A DNA stretch of 64,000 nucleotides from Streptomyces sp. NRRL F-5122 (GTDB taxonomy: Bacteria > Actinomycetota > Actinomycetes > Streptomycetales > Streptomycetaceae): positions 248,001-312,000 of the forward strand of contig NZ_LMWH01000228.1 of the NCBI RefSeq assembly GCF_001507435.1, in the 5' to 3' direction. Numbering within the stretch: the first letter of the stretch is position 1; each line of letters opens with the position of its first letter. Positions 37,317 through 45,592 of the stretch are shown in pieces. The position numbers were made by a program, and so were the translations under genes. The notes beneath the pieces are model-generated. The model searched no databases. It saw only the letters and a program-made list of their open reading frames with translations, and had not been told where the DNA came from.

Positions 37317-38825
37317 GTGCCCCCTTCCCCCTCCACCGAGACCGAGTTCGCACACGAGCTCGATCTCGTACGGCCCGGCCTGTCGGCGGCGTACGCGGCC
37401 GCGCTCCCCGGCGCCCGCGCCGCCGTCCTGTCGCGCCTGTGGCGGGCACTGGCCCATGAGCCGCTGCCGTGGATCGCGCGCCGGGAGCCGACGGTCGACG
37501 GGCTCCTGCTCCACCTGACCGACGGGCGCCGGCTGCACGGGCCGCCCGCCGACCCGTACGCGACCGACGCGTATGCGACCGAGGTGCTCCTGGAGGGACG
37601 GGCGCACGGCCGTCCGGGCGCGCTGATGACGGCGCTCGGTGTCCCCCACGGCGACCCGTTCGCCGCCGAACTCGACCACAGCACGGCGTCGTTGGCGCTG
37701 TCCCGCGCAGACCAGCCGGAGGGCCTGCCGGAACCGGCGAGCGCTTGGGAATGGGAGCAGCGGGTGGTCGACGGGCACCCGTTCCATCCGAACTGCCGGT
37801 CCCGGCCGGGCTTCTCGGTGGCCGAGCAGCTCGCCTACGGGCCCGAGCACCGGCCGCTGGTACGCCTCGGCCTGATGCCCCTGGACGACGGCGGCATCGT
37901 ACGGGGCGAGTGGCCGAAGTGGCTGCGGTACGGCGGGAGCCCCCTGGTCCCGGTCCATCCCTGGCAGACGGCTCACGTACTCGGGGCGCCTGCGCAGGAG
38001 GGGCCGGCCGCGCATCCGCTGATGTCCCTGCGGACCCTGGCCCTGCCCGACGGCGGCCCGCATGTGAAGACGGCGCTCAGCGCACGGCTGACGTCCTCGG
38101 TGCGGGACATCTCGGTGCAGTCCGTCGAGACGTCGCTCGCCGTCTCCGACTTCGTGGCGTCGACGGCCGCGCGCACCGACGGCCTGCTGCACGTCACCCG
38201 CACTCTCGGGGCGGTCAGCGCGCACTCCCCCGATCTCGCGGCGGTGGTGCGCGAGTCGCCCGAGACGCGGGCCGACACCGCGGCCGGCGAGCGGGTGGTG
38301 CCCGTCGCCGCTCTGCCGCTCACTGGCCTGCCCTCGTCCGCCACGTGGTTCGCGGCGTTCACCCGGCTCGTCCTCACCGTGGGACTGCGGCTGCTGGACC
38401 TGGGGGTCGCCCTGGAGGCGCACGGCCAGAACCTGCTGGTCGTGCTCTCGCCCACGGGCGCCCCGCGACGGCTGGTCTATCGCGATCTCGCCGACATCCG
38501 GGTGAGCCCGGCCCGGCTGGCCCGGCACGGCATCAAGTCCCCGGACCTGGCGGGCCGGATGGTCACGGACGACGAGACGACCTTGCGCCGCAAACTGTTC
38601 GGCTCCCTGGTGGCGGGCGCGCTGGCCTCGACCGCGGGGTCGGCGGCGGCGCTGCGGGACGCACTGGAGCCGGCCGTGCGGGATCTGCCGCGCACAGCGG
38701 ATCTGGCCGTGCTGTCCGCGGAGCCCCTGCCCACCAAGGCCCTGACTCTGATGCGGCTGTCGCCGGGGCGGTCCGGCGATCTGTGGACGCTGCTGCCGAA
38801 CCCGCTGACCGGGGCGGGTCCGTGA
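37317..38825 (+). CDS. Second NIS siderophore synthetase (IucA/IucC family)
   Basis: A 502-aa NIS synthetase distinct from its divergent neighbour. Motifs: DGHPFHPNCRSRPGFS, PVHPWQTAHVL, VKTALSARLTSSVRDIS and ALEAHGQNLLV. GTG 37317 starts the protein. Two synthetases with different motifs suggest two successive condensations on one siderophore. No decarboxylase, monooxygenase, acyltransferase or exporter is adjacent, so the other steps must be encoded elsewhere. Confidence 0.9.
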   Translation: MPPSPSTETEFAHELDLVRPGLSAAYAAALPGARAAVLSRLWRALAHEPLPWIARREPTVDGLLLHLTDGRRLHGPPADPYATDAYATEVLLEGRAHGRPGALMTALGVPHGDPFAAELDHSTASLALSRADQPEGLPEPASAWEWEQRVVDGHPFHPNCRSRPGFSVAEQLAYGPEHRPLVRLGLMPLDDGGIVRGEWPKWLRYGGSPLVPVHPWQTAHVLGAPAQEGPAAHPLMSLRTLALPDGGPHVKTALSARLTSSVRDISVQSVETSLAVSDFVASTAARTDGLLHVTRTLGAVSAHSPDLAAVVRESPETRADTAAGERVVPVAALPLTGLPSSATWFAAFTRLVLTVGLRLLDLGVALEAHGQNLLVVLSPTGAPRRLVYRDLADIRVSPARLARHGIKSPDLAGRMVTDDETTLRRKLFGSLVAGALASTAGSAAALRDALEPAVRDLPRTADLAVLSAEPLPTKALTLMRLSPGRSGDLWTLLPNPLTGAGP

Positions 38826-39010
38826 CGCGGCGCAGCGGCCGGACTCCCGTCGGCCGCCCAGCAGTCGGACCCGCCGGCGTCGAACGCGGCCCGGGCGTCC
38901 GCAGCTTCACCATGCTTCCACCTGCCGGTGCGGCAGGGTTGTTCGACTGGACCGCCAGGGTTCCACGGCTCGTTTTGAAGCACGCACCGTCTGATCAATA
39001 AGATCCGCCG

Positions 39011-40276
39011 ATGATCACAAGAAAACGGCTGGCGACGGGTGTCTGCACCCTGCTCGCCGCCCTGGCGGCCGGGATGGCCGTCCCGGCCGGCGCCGTCGCC
39101 GACGAGACGACAGCCCAGGACGCGCCCAAGGTCGATCTCGTCCTCGACGTCAGTGGTTCCATGCGGGCGCGGGACATCGACGGCGGCTCACGGATGGCCG
39201 CGGCGAAGCAGGCCTTCAACGAGGTGCTCGACGCGACTCCGGAGGAGGTGCAGCTGGGCATCCGGACGCTGGGCGCCAACTACCCGGGCAACGACCAGAA
39301 GACCGGTTGCAAGGACACCGCGCAGCTCTATCCGGTGGGGCCGCTGGACCGGACCGAGGCCAAGACGGCCGTGGCCACGCTCCAGCCCACCGGCTGGACC
39401 CCGATCGGCCCGGCGCTGCTGAAGGCCGCGGACGACCTCGACGGCGGCAACGGCTCCCGGCGCATCGTCCTCATCAGCGACGGTGAGGACACCTGCGCCC
39501 CGCTCGACCCCTGTGAGGTGGCCCGTGAGATCGCGGCCAAGGGAATCGGGCTGACCATCGACACCCTGGGCCTCGTACCGAACGCCAAGCTCAGCAAGCA
39601 GCTCAGCTGCATCGCCGAGGCCACCGGCGGCACCTACACCTCGGTGCAGCACAAGGAGCAGCTCTCCGACAAGGTCAATCAGCTGGTGGACCGTACGGCG
39701 GACAAGGTGGTCACGCCGGTGGCCGTGGACGGCACCGGGCAGTGCACGTCGGCGCCCACGCTGAAGTCCGGCCTGTACACGGACCGCGAGGAGTTCGGTC
39801 AGCACCGCTTCTACCGCGTGGACGTGGCGCCCGGTCAGGAGCTGCGCGCCTCCGTGAGTGTCTCCGACGACCGGCAGGTGAACCCCGACTACGGGGTGAC
39901 ACTGCGGGCGATCACCGTGCACGGGCGTGAGATCGTGCGCGGCGAGGCGACCGGTTCCGGCCGTACGGACGTGATGTCGACGGGCCTTCGCTATCCGAAG
40001 GCGAAGAGCGACGAGGAGGACGCCCCCGCCGAGACGGTGTGCCTGCAGGTGGCCAACTCCTTCTCGCCCGCGGCCGGGGTCAAGACGACGCCCGGGTTCC
40101 CGCTGGAGTTGACCGTCGACGTGGTCGACGGTCCCGACCAGGCGGGCGACGTCGCCTCCTTCGGTCTCGGCCGCGGCTGGTGGCTGCTCGGCGCCCTGGT
40201 CCTGACCGGCTTCCTCGCGGGTGTCCTGTGGGGTTGGATTTCGCGCTGGCGGTTCGCGGTCTGGAGGACCAACTGA
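39011..40276 (+). CDS. Secreted VWA-domain membrane protein
   Basis: A 421-aa surface protein. The signal peptide (1-30, AGMAVPAGAVA) is followed by a von Willebrand A domain (about 40-225) with the metal-ion-dependent adhesion site DVSGSMRARD and ISDGEDTC. The extracellular region contains several Cys. One C-terminal TM helix (WWLLGALVLTGFLAGVLWGW) leads to a short basic tail. Likely binds ligands or a partner protein at the cell surface. Its stop overlaps the next ATG by one base. Confidence 0.88.
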   Translation: MITRKRLATGVCTLLAALAAGMAVPAGAVADETTAQDAPKVDLVLDVSGSMRARDIDGGSRMAAAKQAFNEVLDATPEEVQLGIRTLGANYPGNDQKTGCKDTAQLYPVGPLDRTEAKTAVATLQPTGWTPIGPALLKAADDLDGGNGSRRIVLISDGEDTCAPLDPCEVAREIAAKGIGLTIDTLGLVPNAKLSKQLSCIAEATGGTYTSVQHKEQLSDKVNQLVDRTADKVVTPVAVDGTGQCTSAPTLKSGLYTDREEFGQHRFYRVDVAPGQELRASVSVSDDRQVNPDYGVTLRAITVHGREIVRGEATGSGRTDVMSTGLRYPKAKSDEEDAPAETVCLQVANSFSPAAGVKTTPGFPLELTVDVVDGPDQAGDVASFGLGRGWWLLGALVLTGFLAGVLWGWISRWRFAVWRTN

Positions 40277-41085
40277 TGCGTATCGGAAAGATGCTGACCG
40301 CGGCGGCCCTGCTGCTGGGCGCCTCCGTCACCCCGGCCGTCGCCGACTCCTCGCCCTCCGCGAGCCCGTCCGGCGACAGCGCCGCGCCCACCTCGGCGGG
40401 CACGTCGTTCCGTACGGCGACGGAGATCGAGCAGGGACAGCAGGCCACGGCGAGCGCCTCCACCGGTGACTACCTGTACTGGTCTTTCCCCGCGGACGCG
40501 GGGCAGCGCCCCACGGTGAAGGCGACGGTGAAGCTGCCCTCGACGTCCCGCAGCGGGGCGCAGAGCTGGCAGTTGGACGTCTACGACGGGCTGCGGCGCC
40601 GGCAGGCGTGCCAGTACGGCACTCAGACGCGCACCGCGGCTCAGGGTGCGTCCTCCGTGGACCTGGCCTGCACGCTGCGCACGGTCCGCGCCTGGTCCGA
40701 GCCGTGGGCCGACGACCCGCTGCCGGGCACGTACTACGTCCGGCTGACGGCCGTGGGCCTCGGTGCCGCGGACCTCGGCCTGCCGGTGAACACCGAACTC
40801 CGGGTCGACTCCAAGGAGATCGGCGGCTCGGCGGCCGTGGACGGATCGCTCGCGCAGCCGCTGGTGCCGGGGATCGCGACCACCTCGCAGGAGGAGACCT
40901 CGTCCGAGTCGGACGCGGCCGTGCTGTCCTCGCTGAAGCCCGACGACGGCTGGACGTCCGGCTGGTGGTCCGACCGCTGGGTGTGGACCGCGATCGGCGG
41001 CATCCTCGCGGCGCTCGCGGGCATCGGGGGCTACGCGCTGACGCGTGGTTCGGGACGGCCGTCCCGGGTGCCGCAGGGCTACTGA
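40276..41085 (+). CDS. Exported membrane-anchored hypothetical, VWA partner
   Basis: A 269-aa protein. Signal peptide (1-23), extracellular beta-rich domain (SFRTATEIEQGQQATASAST, DYLYWSFPADAGQRPTVKATV, cited in part) with a Cys pair, and one C-terminal TM helix (WTAIGGILAALAGIGGYAL) with basic tail. The domain resembles the part after VWA in the preceding protein (TDREEFGQHRFYRVDVAPGQ), so both may fold alike. Stop-start overlap (TGATG) implies a two-subunit surface complex. Function unknown. Confidence 0.8.
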   Translation: MRIGKMLTAAALLLGASVTPAVADSSPSASPSGDSAAPTSAGTSFRTATEIEQGQQATASASTGDYLYWSFPADAGQRPTVKATVKLPSTSRSGAQSWQLDVYDGLRRRQACQYGTQTRTAAQGASSVDLACTLRTVRAWSEPWADDPLPGTYYVRLTAVGLGAADLGLPVNTELRVDSKEIGGSAAVDGSLAQPLVPGIATTSQEETSSESDAAVLSSLKPDDGWTSGWWSDRWVWTAIGGILAALAGIGGYALTRGSGRPSRVPQGY

Positions 41086-41098
41086 CACACCGCCGTCG

Positions 41099-41131
41099 AA
41101 GGCCCGCCGTGTCTCCGGCACGGCGGGCCTT
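41099..41131. terminator. Hairpin terminator with T run
   Basis: Perfect 13-bp stem AAGGCCCGCCGTG / CACGGCGGGCCTT, 7-base loop, 14 bases after the VWA-operon stop and before the convergent HxlR gene. Confidence 0.88.
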
Positions 41132-41184
41132 TGCGTCGCCGCCCGCGCCCCTCGGGCGCGCGGGAGGAGCGCCCCGTGGGCGGC

Positions 41185-41814
41185 TCAGTCCCCGCGCAGC
41201 GACTTGGCGAGCCTCCCCTCGCCCGAGACCGCCACGCGTCCATCACGCACAGCCTGATGCAGCGTCAAGAAGCCCCGGCTCAGGGCCGTGCACGTGTCCC
41301 CGTCGAGCGCCAGCCGGGCGTCGGGCTCGCCGGGGGCGGCGCCGTCGCCGTAGACCGGGCCTTCCCCGGCGCCGCCCAGCCACAGATGGAACTCGCCCTC
41401 GTCCAGCCGGACTTCGACCAGGCCCTCGCCCTCCAGCGAGCGCAGCAGCGGCAGCGCGAACCAGTGTGCGCGCACCGCGTCCGTCGGCCGGCGCTCGGCC
41501 AGTGCGGGCGCGCCCCAGTCGCCGAGCGCCTGGAGCACCGGGAGCAGACCTCTTCCGTGGGCGGTGAGTTCGTACACGAACGCGGCTCCGGGCGGCGGCA
41601 GCCGCCGCCGTGTGGTCAGCCCGTCGCGCTCCATGTCCTTCAGCCGGGACGCCAGGACGTCGGTGCTCACACCCGGCAGGTCCGCGTGCAGATCGGTGTA
41701 GCGGCGCGGTCCCGCAAGCAGCTCACGGACGATCAGAAGAGTCCAGCGGTCGCCGACGGCGTCGAGGGCCCGGGCCGTGGAGCAGTACTGGTCGTAGCTT
41801 CGGCGAGGTGACAT
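41185..41814 (-). CDS. HxlR family transcriptional regulator
   Basis: A 209-aa regulator. The winged HTH of the HxlR type occupies about 5-100 (YCSTARALDAVGDRWTLLIVREL, cited in part, RYTDLHADLPGVSTDVLASRL). The extra C-terminal domain (about 120-205) is SCP2-like in pattern (DGDTCTALSRGFLTLHQAV). ATG 41814 starts MSPRRSYDQYC. Divergent from the aminotransferase; an 8-6-8 palindrome lies between them and is its probable operator. Confidence 0.85.
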   Translation of the reverse strand: MSPRRSYDQYCSTARALDAVGDRWTLLIVRELLAGPRRYTDLHADLPGVSTDVLASRLKDMERDGLTTRRRLPPPGAAFVYELTAHGRGLLPVLQALGDWGAPALAERRPTDAVRAHWFALPLLRSLEGEGLVEVRLDEGEFHLWLGGAGEGPVYGDGAAPGEPDARLALDGDTCTALSRGFLTLHQAVRDGRVAVSGEGRLAKSLRGD

Positions 41815-41842
41815 GCGACGCAGTCTAGACACGTTGTTGGAC

Positions 41843-41864
41843 TTACCAAGCTTCCACTTGGTAA
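41843..41864. promoter_or_regulatory. Palindrome TTACCAAG-N6-CTTGGTAA, likely HxlR operator
   Basis: Perfect 8-6-8 dyad in the 87-bp region between the HxlR gene and the aminotransferase, in an A/T-rich context; a further half-site ACCAAG follows at 41865. Confidence 0.65.
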
Positions 41865-41901
41865 AACCAAGCAACACCAGTCGGCGGAGGGGAAGCGGCA
41901 C

Positions 41902-43110
41902 ATGGAGTTCCGGCAGTCGAGCAAGCTCAGCGAGGTCTGCTACGAGATCCGCGGCCCGGTGATCGAGCACGCGAACGCGCTGGAGGAGGCGGGCCACAGC
42001 GTGCTGCGCCTGAACACCGGCAACCCCGCCCTCTTCGGCTTCGAGGCGCCGGAGGAGATCCTCCAGGACATGATCCGGATGCTGCCGCAGGCGCACGGCT
42101 ACACGGACTCGCGCGGCGTCCTCTCCGCCCGCCGCGCCGTGGCCCAGCGCTACCAGGAGCGGGGCCTGGACGTGGACGTCGACGACGTGTTCCTCGGCAA
42201 CGGCGTCTCCGAGCTCGTGTCGATGGCCGTACAGGCGCTGCTGGAGGACGGCGACGAGGTCCTCATCCCCGCACCGGACTTCCCCCTGTGGACGGCCGTG
42301 ACGACCCTTGCCGGCGGCAAAGCGATCCACTACCTGTGCGACGAACAGGCCGACTGGTACCCCGACCTGGACGACATGGCCGCCAAGATCACCGACCGCA
42401 CCAGGGCCGTCGTCATCATCAACCCCAACAACCCCACGGGCGCGGTCTACCCGAAGGAGGTCATCGAGGGCATCCTCGACCTCGCGCGCCGGCACGGCCT
42501 GATGGTCCTCGCCGACGAGATCTACGACCAGATCCTGTACGACGGCGCCGTGCACCACTCGGCCGCCGCGCTCGCCCCCGACCTGGTGGTCCTCACCTTC
42601 TGCGGGCTGTCGAAGACGTACCGGGTGGCGGGCTTCCGCTCCGGATGGCTGGTGGTGACCGGTCCGAAGCAGCACGCGCGCAACTACCTCGAGGGCCTGA
42701 CGATGCTGGCCTCCATGCGGCTGTGCGCCAACGCCCCCGCCCAGTACGCGATCCAGGCCGCGCTCGGCGGCCGGCAGTCCATCCACGAGCTGACCGCACC
42801 GGGCGGCCGTCTGCGCGAGCAGCGCGACCGCGCCTGGGAGAGGCTCAACGAGATCCCCGGCGTGTCCTGTGTGAAGCCGAAGGGCGCGCTGTACGCCTTC
42901 CCTCGCCTGGATCCGAAGGTGCACCCGATCCACGACGACGAGAAGTTCGTCCTGGACCTGCTGTTGCGGGAGAAGATCCAGGTGGTCCAGGGCACCGGCT
43001 TCAACTGGCCCGCTCCCGACCACTTCCGCATCCTCACGCTTCCGCACGCGGACGACCTGGAGGCGGCGATCGGGCGGATCGGCCGGTTCCTCGGCGGATA
43101 CCGCCAGTAG
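41902..43110 (+). CDS. PLP-dependent aminotransferase (alanine aminotransferase-like)
   Basis: A 402-aa fold-type I aminotransferase, AlaA/AspC-like. Motifs: INPNNPTGAVYPKE, LADEIYDQILYD and FCGLSKTYRVAGFRSGW with the PLP Lys in SKTYR. Ends with FPRLDPKVHPIHDDEKFVLDLL (cited in part) and RILTLPH. Probably moves amino groups between alanine or similar and 2-oxoglutarate. ATG 41902 has GGAGGGGAAG upstream. Likely regulated by the divergent HxlR protein. Confidence 0.9.
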   Translation: MEFRQSSKLSEVCYEIRGPVIEHANALEEAGHSVLRLNTGNPALFGFEAPEEILQDMIRMLPQAHGYTDSRGVLSARRAVAQRYQERGLDVDVDDVFLGNGVSELVSMAVQALLEDGDEVLIPAPDFPLWTAVTTLAGGKAIHYLCDEQADWYPDLDDMAAKITDRTRAVVIINPNNPTGAVYPKEVIEGILDLARRHGLMVLADEIYDQILYDGAVHHSAAALAPDLVVLTFCGLSKTYRVAGFRSGWLVVTGPKQHARNYLEGLTMLASMRLCANAPAQYAIQAALGGRQSIHELTAPGGRLREQRDRAWERLNEIPGVSCVKPKGALYAFPRLDPKVHPIHDDEKFVLDLLLREKIQVVQGTGFNWPAPDHFRILTLPHADDLEAAIGRIGRFLGGYRQ

Positions 43111-43195
43111 GGGGCGGCCGTCTGGCTCAATCCGCCCTGCCGGCACGGCATGCCTGTGGCACGGTGCCGTTAGACGGATACAGGAAGGGCACGGC

Positions 43196-43846
43196 GTGGG
43201 CGACCTCATTCTCGTCCGGCACGGGGAGACCGAGTGGTCGTTGTCCGGGCGGCACACCGGCCGGACCGACGTCCCGCTGACCGACAACGGCCGGGAGCAG
43301 GCGCGTCGGCTGGCGCCGCTGATCGCACGGCACCACATCGCGGCGGCGTTCGTCAGCCCGATGCAGCGGGCCCTCGAGACCGCCCGGCTGGCCGGTATCG
43401 GCGGAGCGCGCGTCGACGCGGACCTGTCCGAATGGGACTACGGCGGGTACGAGGGGGTCACGACCTTCGAGATCCACCGGACGCGGCCGGACTGGTTCCT
43501 GTTCACCGACGGGGTCGCACCCGGACCGCCCGAGCATCCCGGGGAGAGCCCCGACGAGGTCGGGACGCGTGCGGACCGCGTGCTCGCCAAGATCGACGCG
43601 GCGCTGGGCGATGCCGAGGGCAGCGTGGTCGTGGTCTCCCACGGCCATTTCCTGCGGGTGCTGACCGCGCGGCGCCTCGGCCTGTCCGCCTCGGCCGGCG
43701 CGCTGTTCCTGCTCTCCACCGGAACGATGAGCCGACTGGGCCTCGAGCACCGCCGCCATGTCGTGGCCGGCTGGAATGTCAGACCCGACGCGTACTGTTC
43801 GCACGGGTCCCTCTCCGCGGGAGAGGCGGGACTCCCGGAGCACTGA
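43196..43846 (+). CDS. Histidine phosphatase family protein
   Basis: A 216-aa phosphoglycerate-mutase-like phosphatase. The catalytic start is LVRHGETEWS with the phospho-His; the second His is in VVSHGHFLRVL. FVSPMQRALETARLAG and LSEWDYGGYEG carry the Arg and Glu of the site. Substrate unknown (sugar phosphate or nucleotide). GTG 43196 gives the compact N-terminus. Followed 50 bases later by an unknown gene on the same strand. Confidence 0.9.
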   Translation: MGDLILVRHGETEWSLSGRHTGRTDVPLTDNGREQARRLAPLIARHHIAAAFVSPMQRALETARLAGIGGARVDADLSEWDYGGYEGVTTFEIHRTRPDWFLFTDGVAPGPPEHPGESPDEVGTRADRVLAKIDAALGDAEGSVVVVSHGHFLRVLTARRLGLSASAGALFLLSTGTMSRLGLEHRRHVVAGWNVRPDAYCSHGSLSAGEAGLPEH

Positions 43847-43896
43847 CCCGGACTCCGGGCGCCGGTCCGGTCCGCCCGCGCGGGAGGGAGCACGCC

Positions 43897-44526
43897 GTGA
43901 CCCGGCCGCCGACCGCCGCGCAGCTGCGTGTCATCAACACCGCCGACCCCGTGACCGGGCGCCTGAGGGGCACGGACGCCCAGCTCTCCGCCCTGGTGAA
44001 GCGGGGCCTCGCCTTCCGGCATCCGCGTCCGCCGCACGACCACTTCCTGACCCCCGCGGGCCATCGGATCCGGGAGGCGCCGTCCGTCGAGGAACCGGTT
44101 GTTTCGCCCGCGCCGCCGGAGGACACCGGTGTGTTCGCCGCGCGTGTGGGCGGCGAGGAGGCCGCGGACGCGACCCCCGCGCGGCGGCGGGAGGTGCACA
44201 GCGCCTGGCAGGGGCTGCTGGAACTGCGGCGGATGACAAATCCGGGCGACGCCGTGGACCGCCCGTGCGCGTGGGAGCGCGCCAATCTGGTGCGGTCCGC
44301 CGCGCTCGCGCTGGAGGCGGCGGGACATCGTCCCGCGCCGGGCGACGGCGAGGGCTATCGGGTACGGGCGACGGCGCAGCCGGAGGCGATCGCCGTCCAC
44401 CACGAGGACCTCACGGCGCTGCGCGCCTGCGCAGCCACGCTGGAGGAGGCGGGCTGGCAGGTGAGCGAGCACTCGGAGCCGAGGACCCGGGCGCGGTATC
44501 TCCTGGCGTCGCCGCGGCGCAGATGA
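43897..44526 (+). CDS. Conserved hypothetical protein
   Basis: A 209-aa protein I do not recognise. The N-terminal about 65 residues look like a small winged helix (LRVINTADPVTGRLRG, SALVKRGLAFRH, HFLTPAGHRIRE). An acidic/Pro linker follows. The C-terminal half has alternating strand-helix pattern (YRVRATAQPEAIAVHHEDL, LEEAGWQVSEHSEPRTRARYLLAS, cited in part). GTG 43897 follows GGGAGGGAG. May be co-transcribed with the phosphatase. Confidence 0.7.
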   Translation: MTRPPTAAQLRVINTADPVTGRLRGTDAQLSALVKRGLAFRHPRPPHDHFLTPAGHRIREAPSVEEPVVSPAPPEDTGVFAARVGGEEAADATPARRREVHSAWQGLLELRRMTNPGDAVDRPCAWERANLVRSAALALEAAGHRPAPGDGEGYRVRATAQPEAIAVHHEDLTALRACAATLEEAGWQVSEHSEPRTRARYLLASPRRR

Positions 44527-44600
44527 GCCGCCCACGGCGTGAACGGCCCGCCGCCGGAGGGCCGTTGTCCTCGACCGGATGATCGGGACGCTGAGCCCTG

Positions 44601-44617
44601 ACGTAGATTTCCTACGT
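44601..44617. promoter_or_regulatory. Palindrome ACGTAG-N5-CTACGT
   Basis: Perfect 6-5-6 dyad 28-44 bases upstream of the thioesterase start. Candidate operator; no regulator assigned. Confidence 0.5.
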
Positions 44618-44644
44618 CTGATGCCGTCACCTTGGAGGAAGCTC

Positions 44645-45079
44645 ATGGCCGACACCGCCGCAGCCCCGTTCTCCGTCGGGGTCACCGTCCGCGGGTACGA
44701 GACCGACGCCCTGGGACACCTCAACCAGAGTGTCTATCTGCAGTACGCCGAGCACGCGCGCTGGAGCATTCTCCAGGCCGCCGGGGTGGGTCCGTCCGAG
44801 CTGCTCGCCAAGGGCATCGGACCGGTCGTCCTCGAAACGAAGATCCGCTATCTGCGCGAACTGCGCGCAGGCGACGAGGTCGAGGTGACGTGCGCCTTCG
44901 AGTGGGGCGAGGGCAAGACCTTCCGGGTGGTGCAGACGATCCTCAAGGCGGACGGCACGGTCTCCGCGGAGATCGCGTCGGTCGGCGGGCTGATGGACCT
45001 CAAGGAGCGCAGGCTGGTGGCCGACCCGCAGGGGTACTTCCGGTCACTGACACTCGAGCCGAAGGCGTTCGGTCTGTGA
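44645..45079 (+). CDS. Acyl-CoA thioesterase (4HBT, YbgC/FadM type)
   Basis: A 144-aa hotdog-fold thioesterase. The catalytic motif is ETDALGHLNQSVYLQYAEHARW (cited in part; the D-x-x-G-H-x-N pattern of 4-hydroxybenzoyl-CoA thioesterase family, with Asp as nucleophile or base). VLETKIRYLRELRAGDEV is the usual second helix-strand. Hydrolyses acyl-CoA, chain length unknown. ATG 44645 has TTGGAGGAAGC upstream. Confidence 0.88.
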   Translation: MADTAAAPFSVGVTVRGYETDALGHLNQSVYLQYAEHARWSILQAAGVGPSELLAKGIGPVVLETKIRYLRELRAGDEVEVTCAFEWGEGKTFRVVQTILKADGTVSAEIASVGGLMDLKERRLVADPQGYFRSLTLEPKAFGL

Positions 45080-45089
45080 GGTCCCCGGC

Positions 45090-45491
45090 CTACTCGCCCA
45101 GCTGCTCCGGACGGTGCTCCACGTCGTAGGCGGCGCGCGCCTCGGCGATGTGGACGCGGTTGCGCTCGGCCCAGTCGGTCAGCCGTTGCAGGGTCTCGTG
45201 CAGTTCCTGGGCCATGGGCGTGAGTGCGTACTCCACCTTCGGCGGTACCGTCGGATGGACGGTACGGGTGACCAGTCCGTCGCGTTCCAGATTGCGCAGC
45301 GTCAGCGTGAGCATGCGACGGCTGATGCCCTCGATGCCGCGCTCCAGCTCCGTGAAGCGGATCGGCCCGTGCGCGGCCGCCACCAGGATCTGCACGCTCC
45401 ACTTGCCTGCGACCCTGTCAAGAACCTCGCGGACCGGGCACGCGTACGCGTTCACGACCTGCGCCGTAACACCGGTGTTCCTCTGGGACAT
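45090..45491 (-). CDS. HxlR family transcriptional regulator
   Basis: A 133-aa winged-helix regulator: CPVREVLDRVAGKWSVQILV, RFTELERGIEGISRRMLTLTL, LVTRTVHPTVPPKVEYALT. The single Cys at the N-terminal helix (Cys18) is the position that senses electrophiles in HypR/YodB-type members, so redox control is possible. Divergent from an MFS exporter, 101 bases away, with a long dyad between. ATG 45491 has GGAGGCAG upstream. Confidence 0.88.
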   Translation of the reverse strand: MSQRNTGVTAQVVNAYACPVREVLDRVAGKWSVQILVAAAHGPIRFTELERGIEGISRRMLTLTLRNLERDGLVTRTVHPTVPPKVEYALTPMAQELHETLQRLTDWAERNRVHIAEARAAYDVEHRPEQLGE

Positions 45492-45513
45492 CGAACTGCC
45501 TCCTTACGCCGCC

Positions 45514-45572
45514 CTCCATGGTCACTGACGATTAACCCCGTTACAAGTCGTGCACCTTTGGTGACCATGGAG
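45514..45572. promoter_or_regulatory. 59-bp dyad, probable HxlR operator pair
   Basis: CTCCATGGTCAC (45514-45525) and its exact complement GTGACCATGGAG (45561-45572), 35 bases apart. Each arm contains CCATGG. They flank the divergent promoters, so two dimers could close both. Confidence 0.65.
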
Positions 45573-45592
45573 ATGACGGAGGCCACGAGGTC

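Noticed and set aside
41815..43338. Extension of the HxlR frame to 717 codons
   Set aside because: Runs antisense through the aminotransferase; only the part from 41814 has HxlR features.
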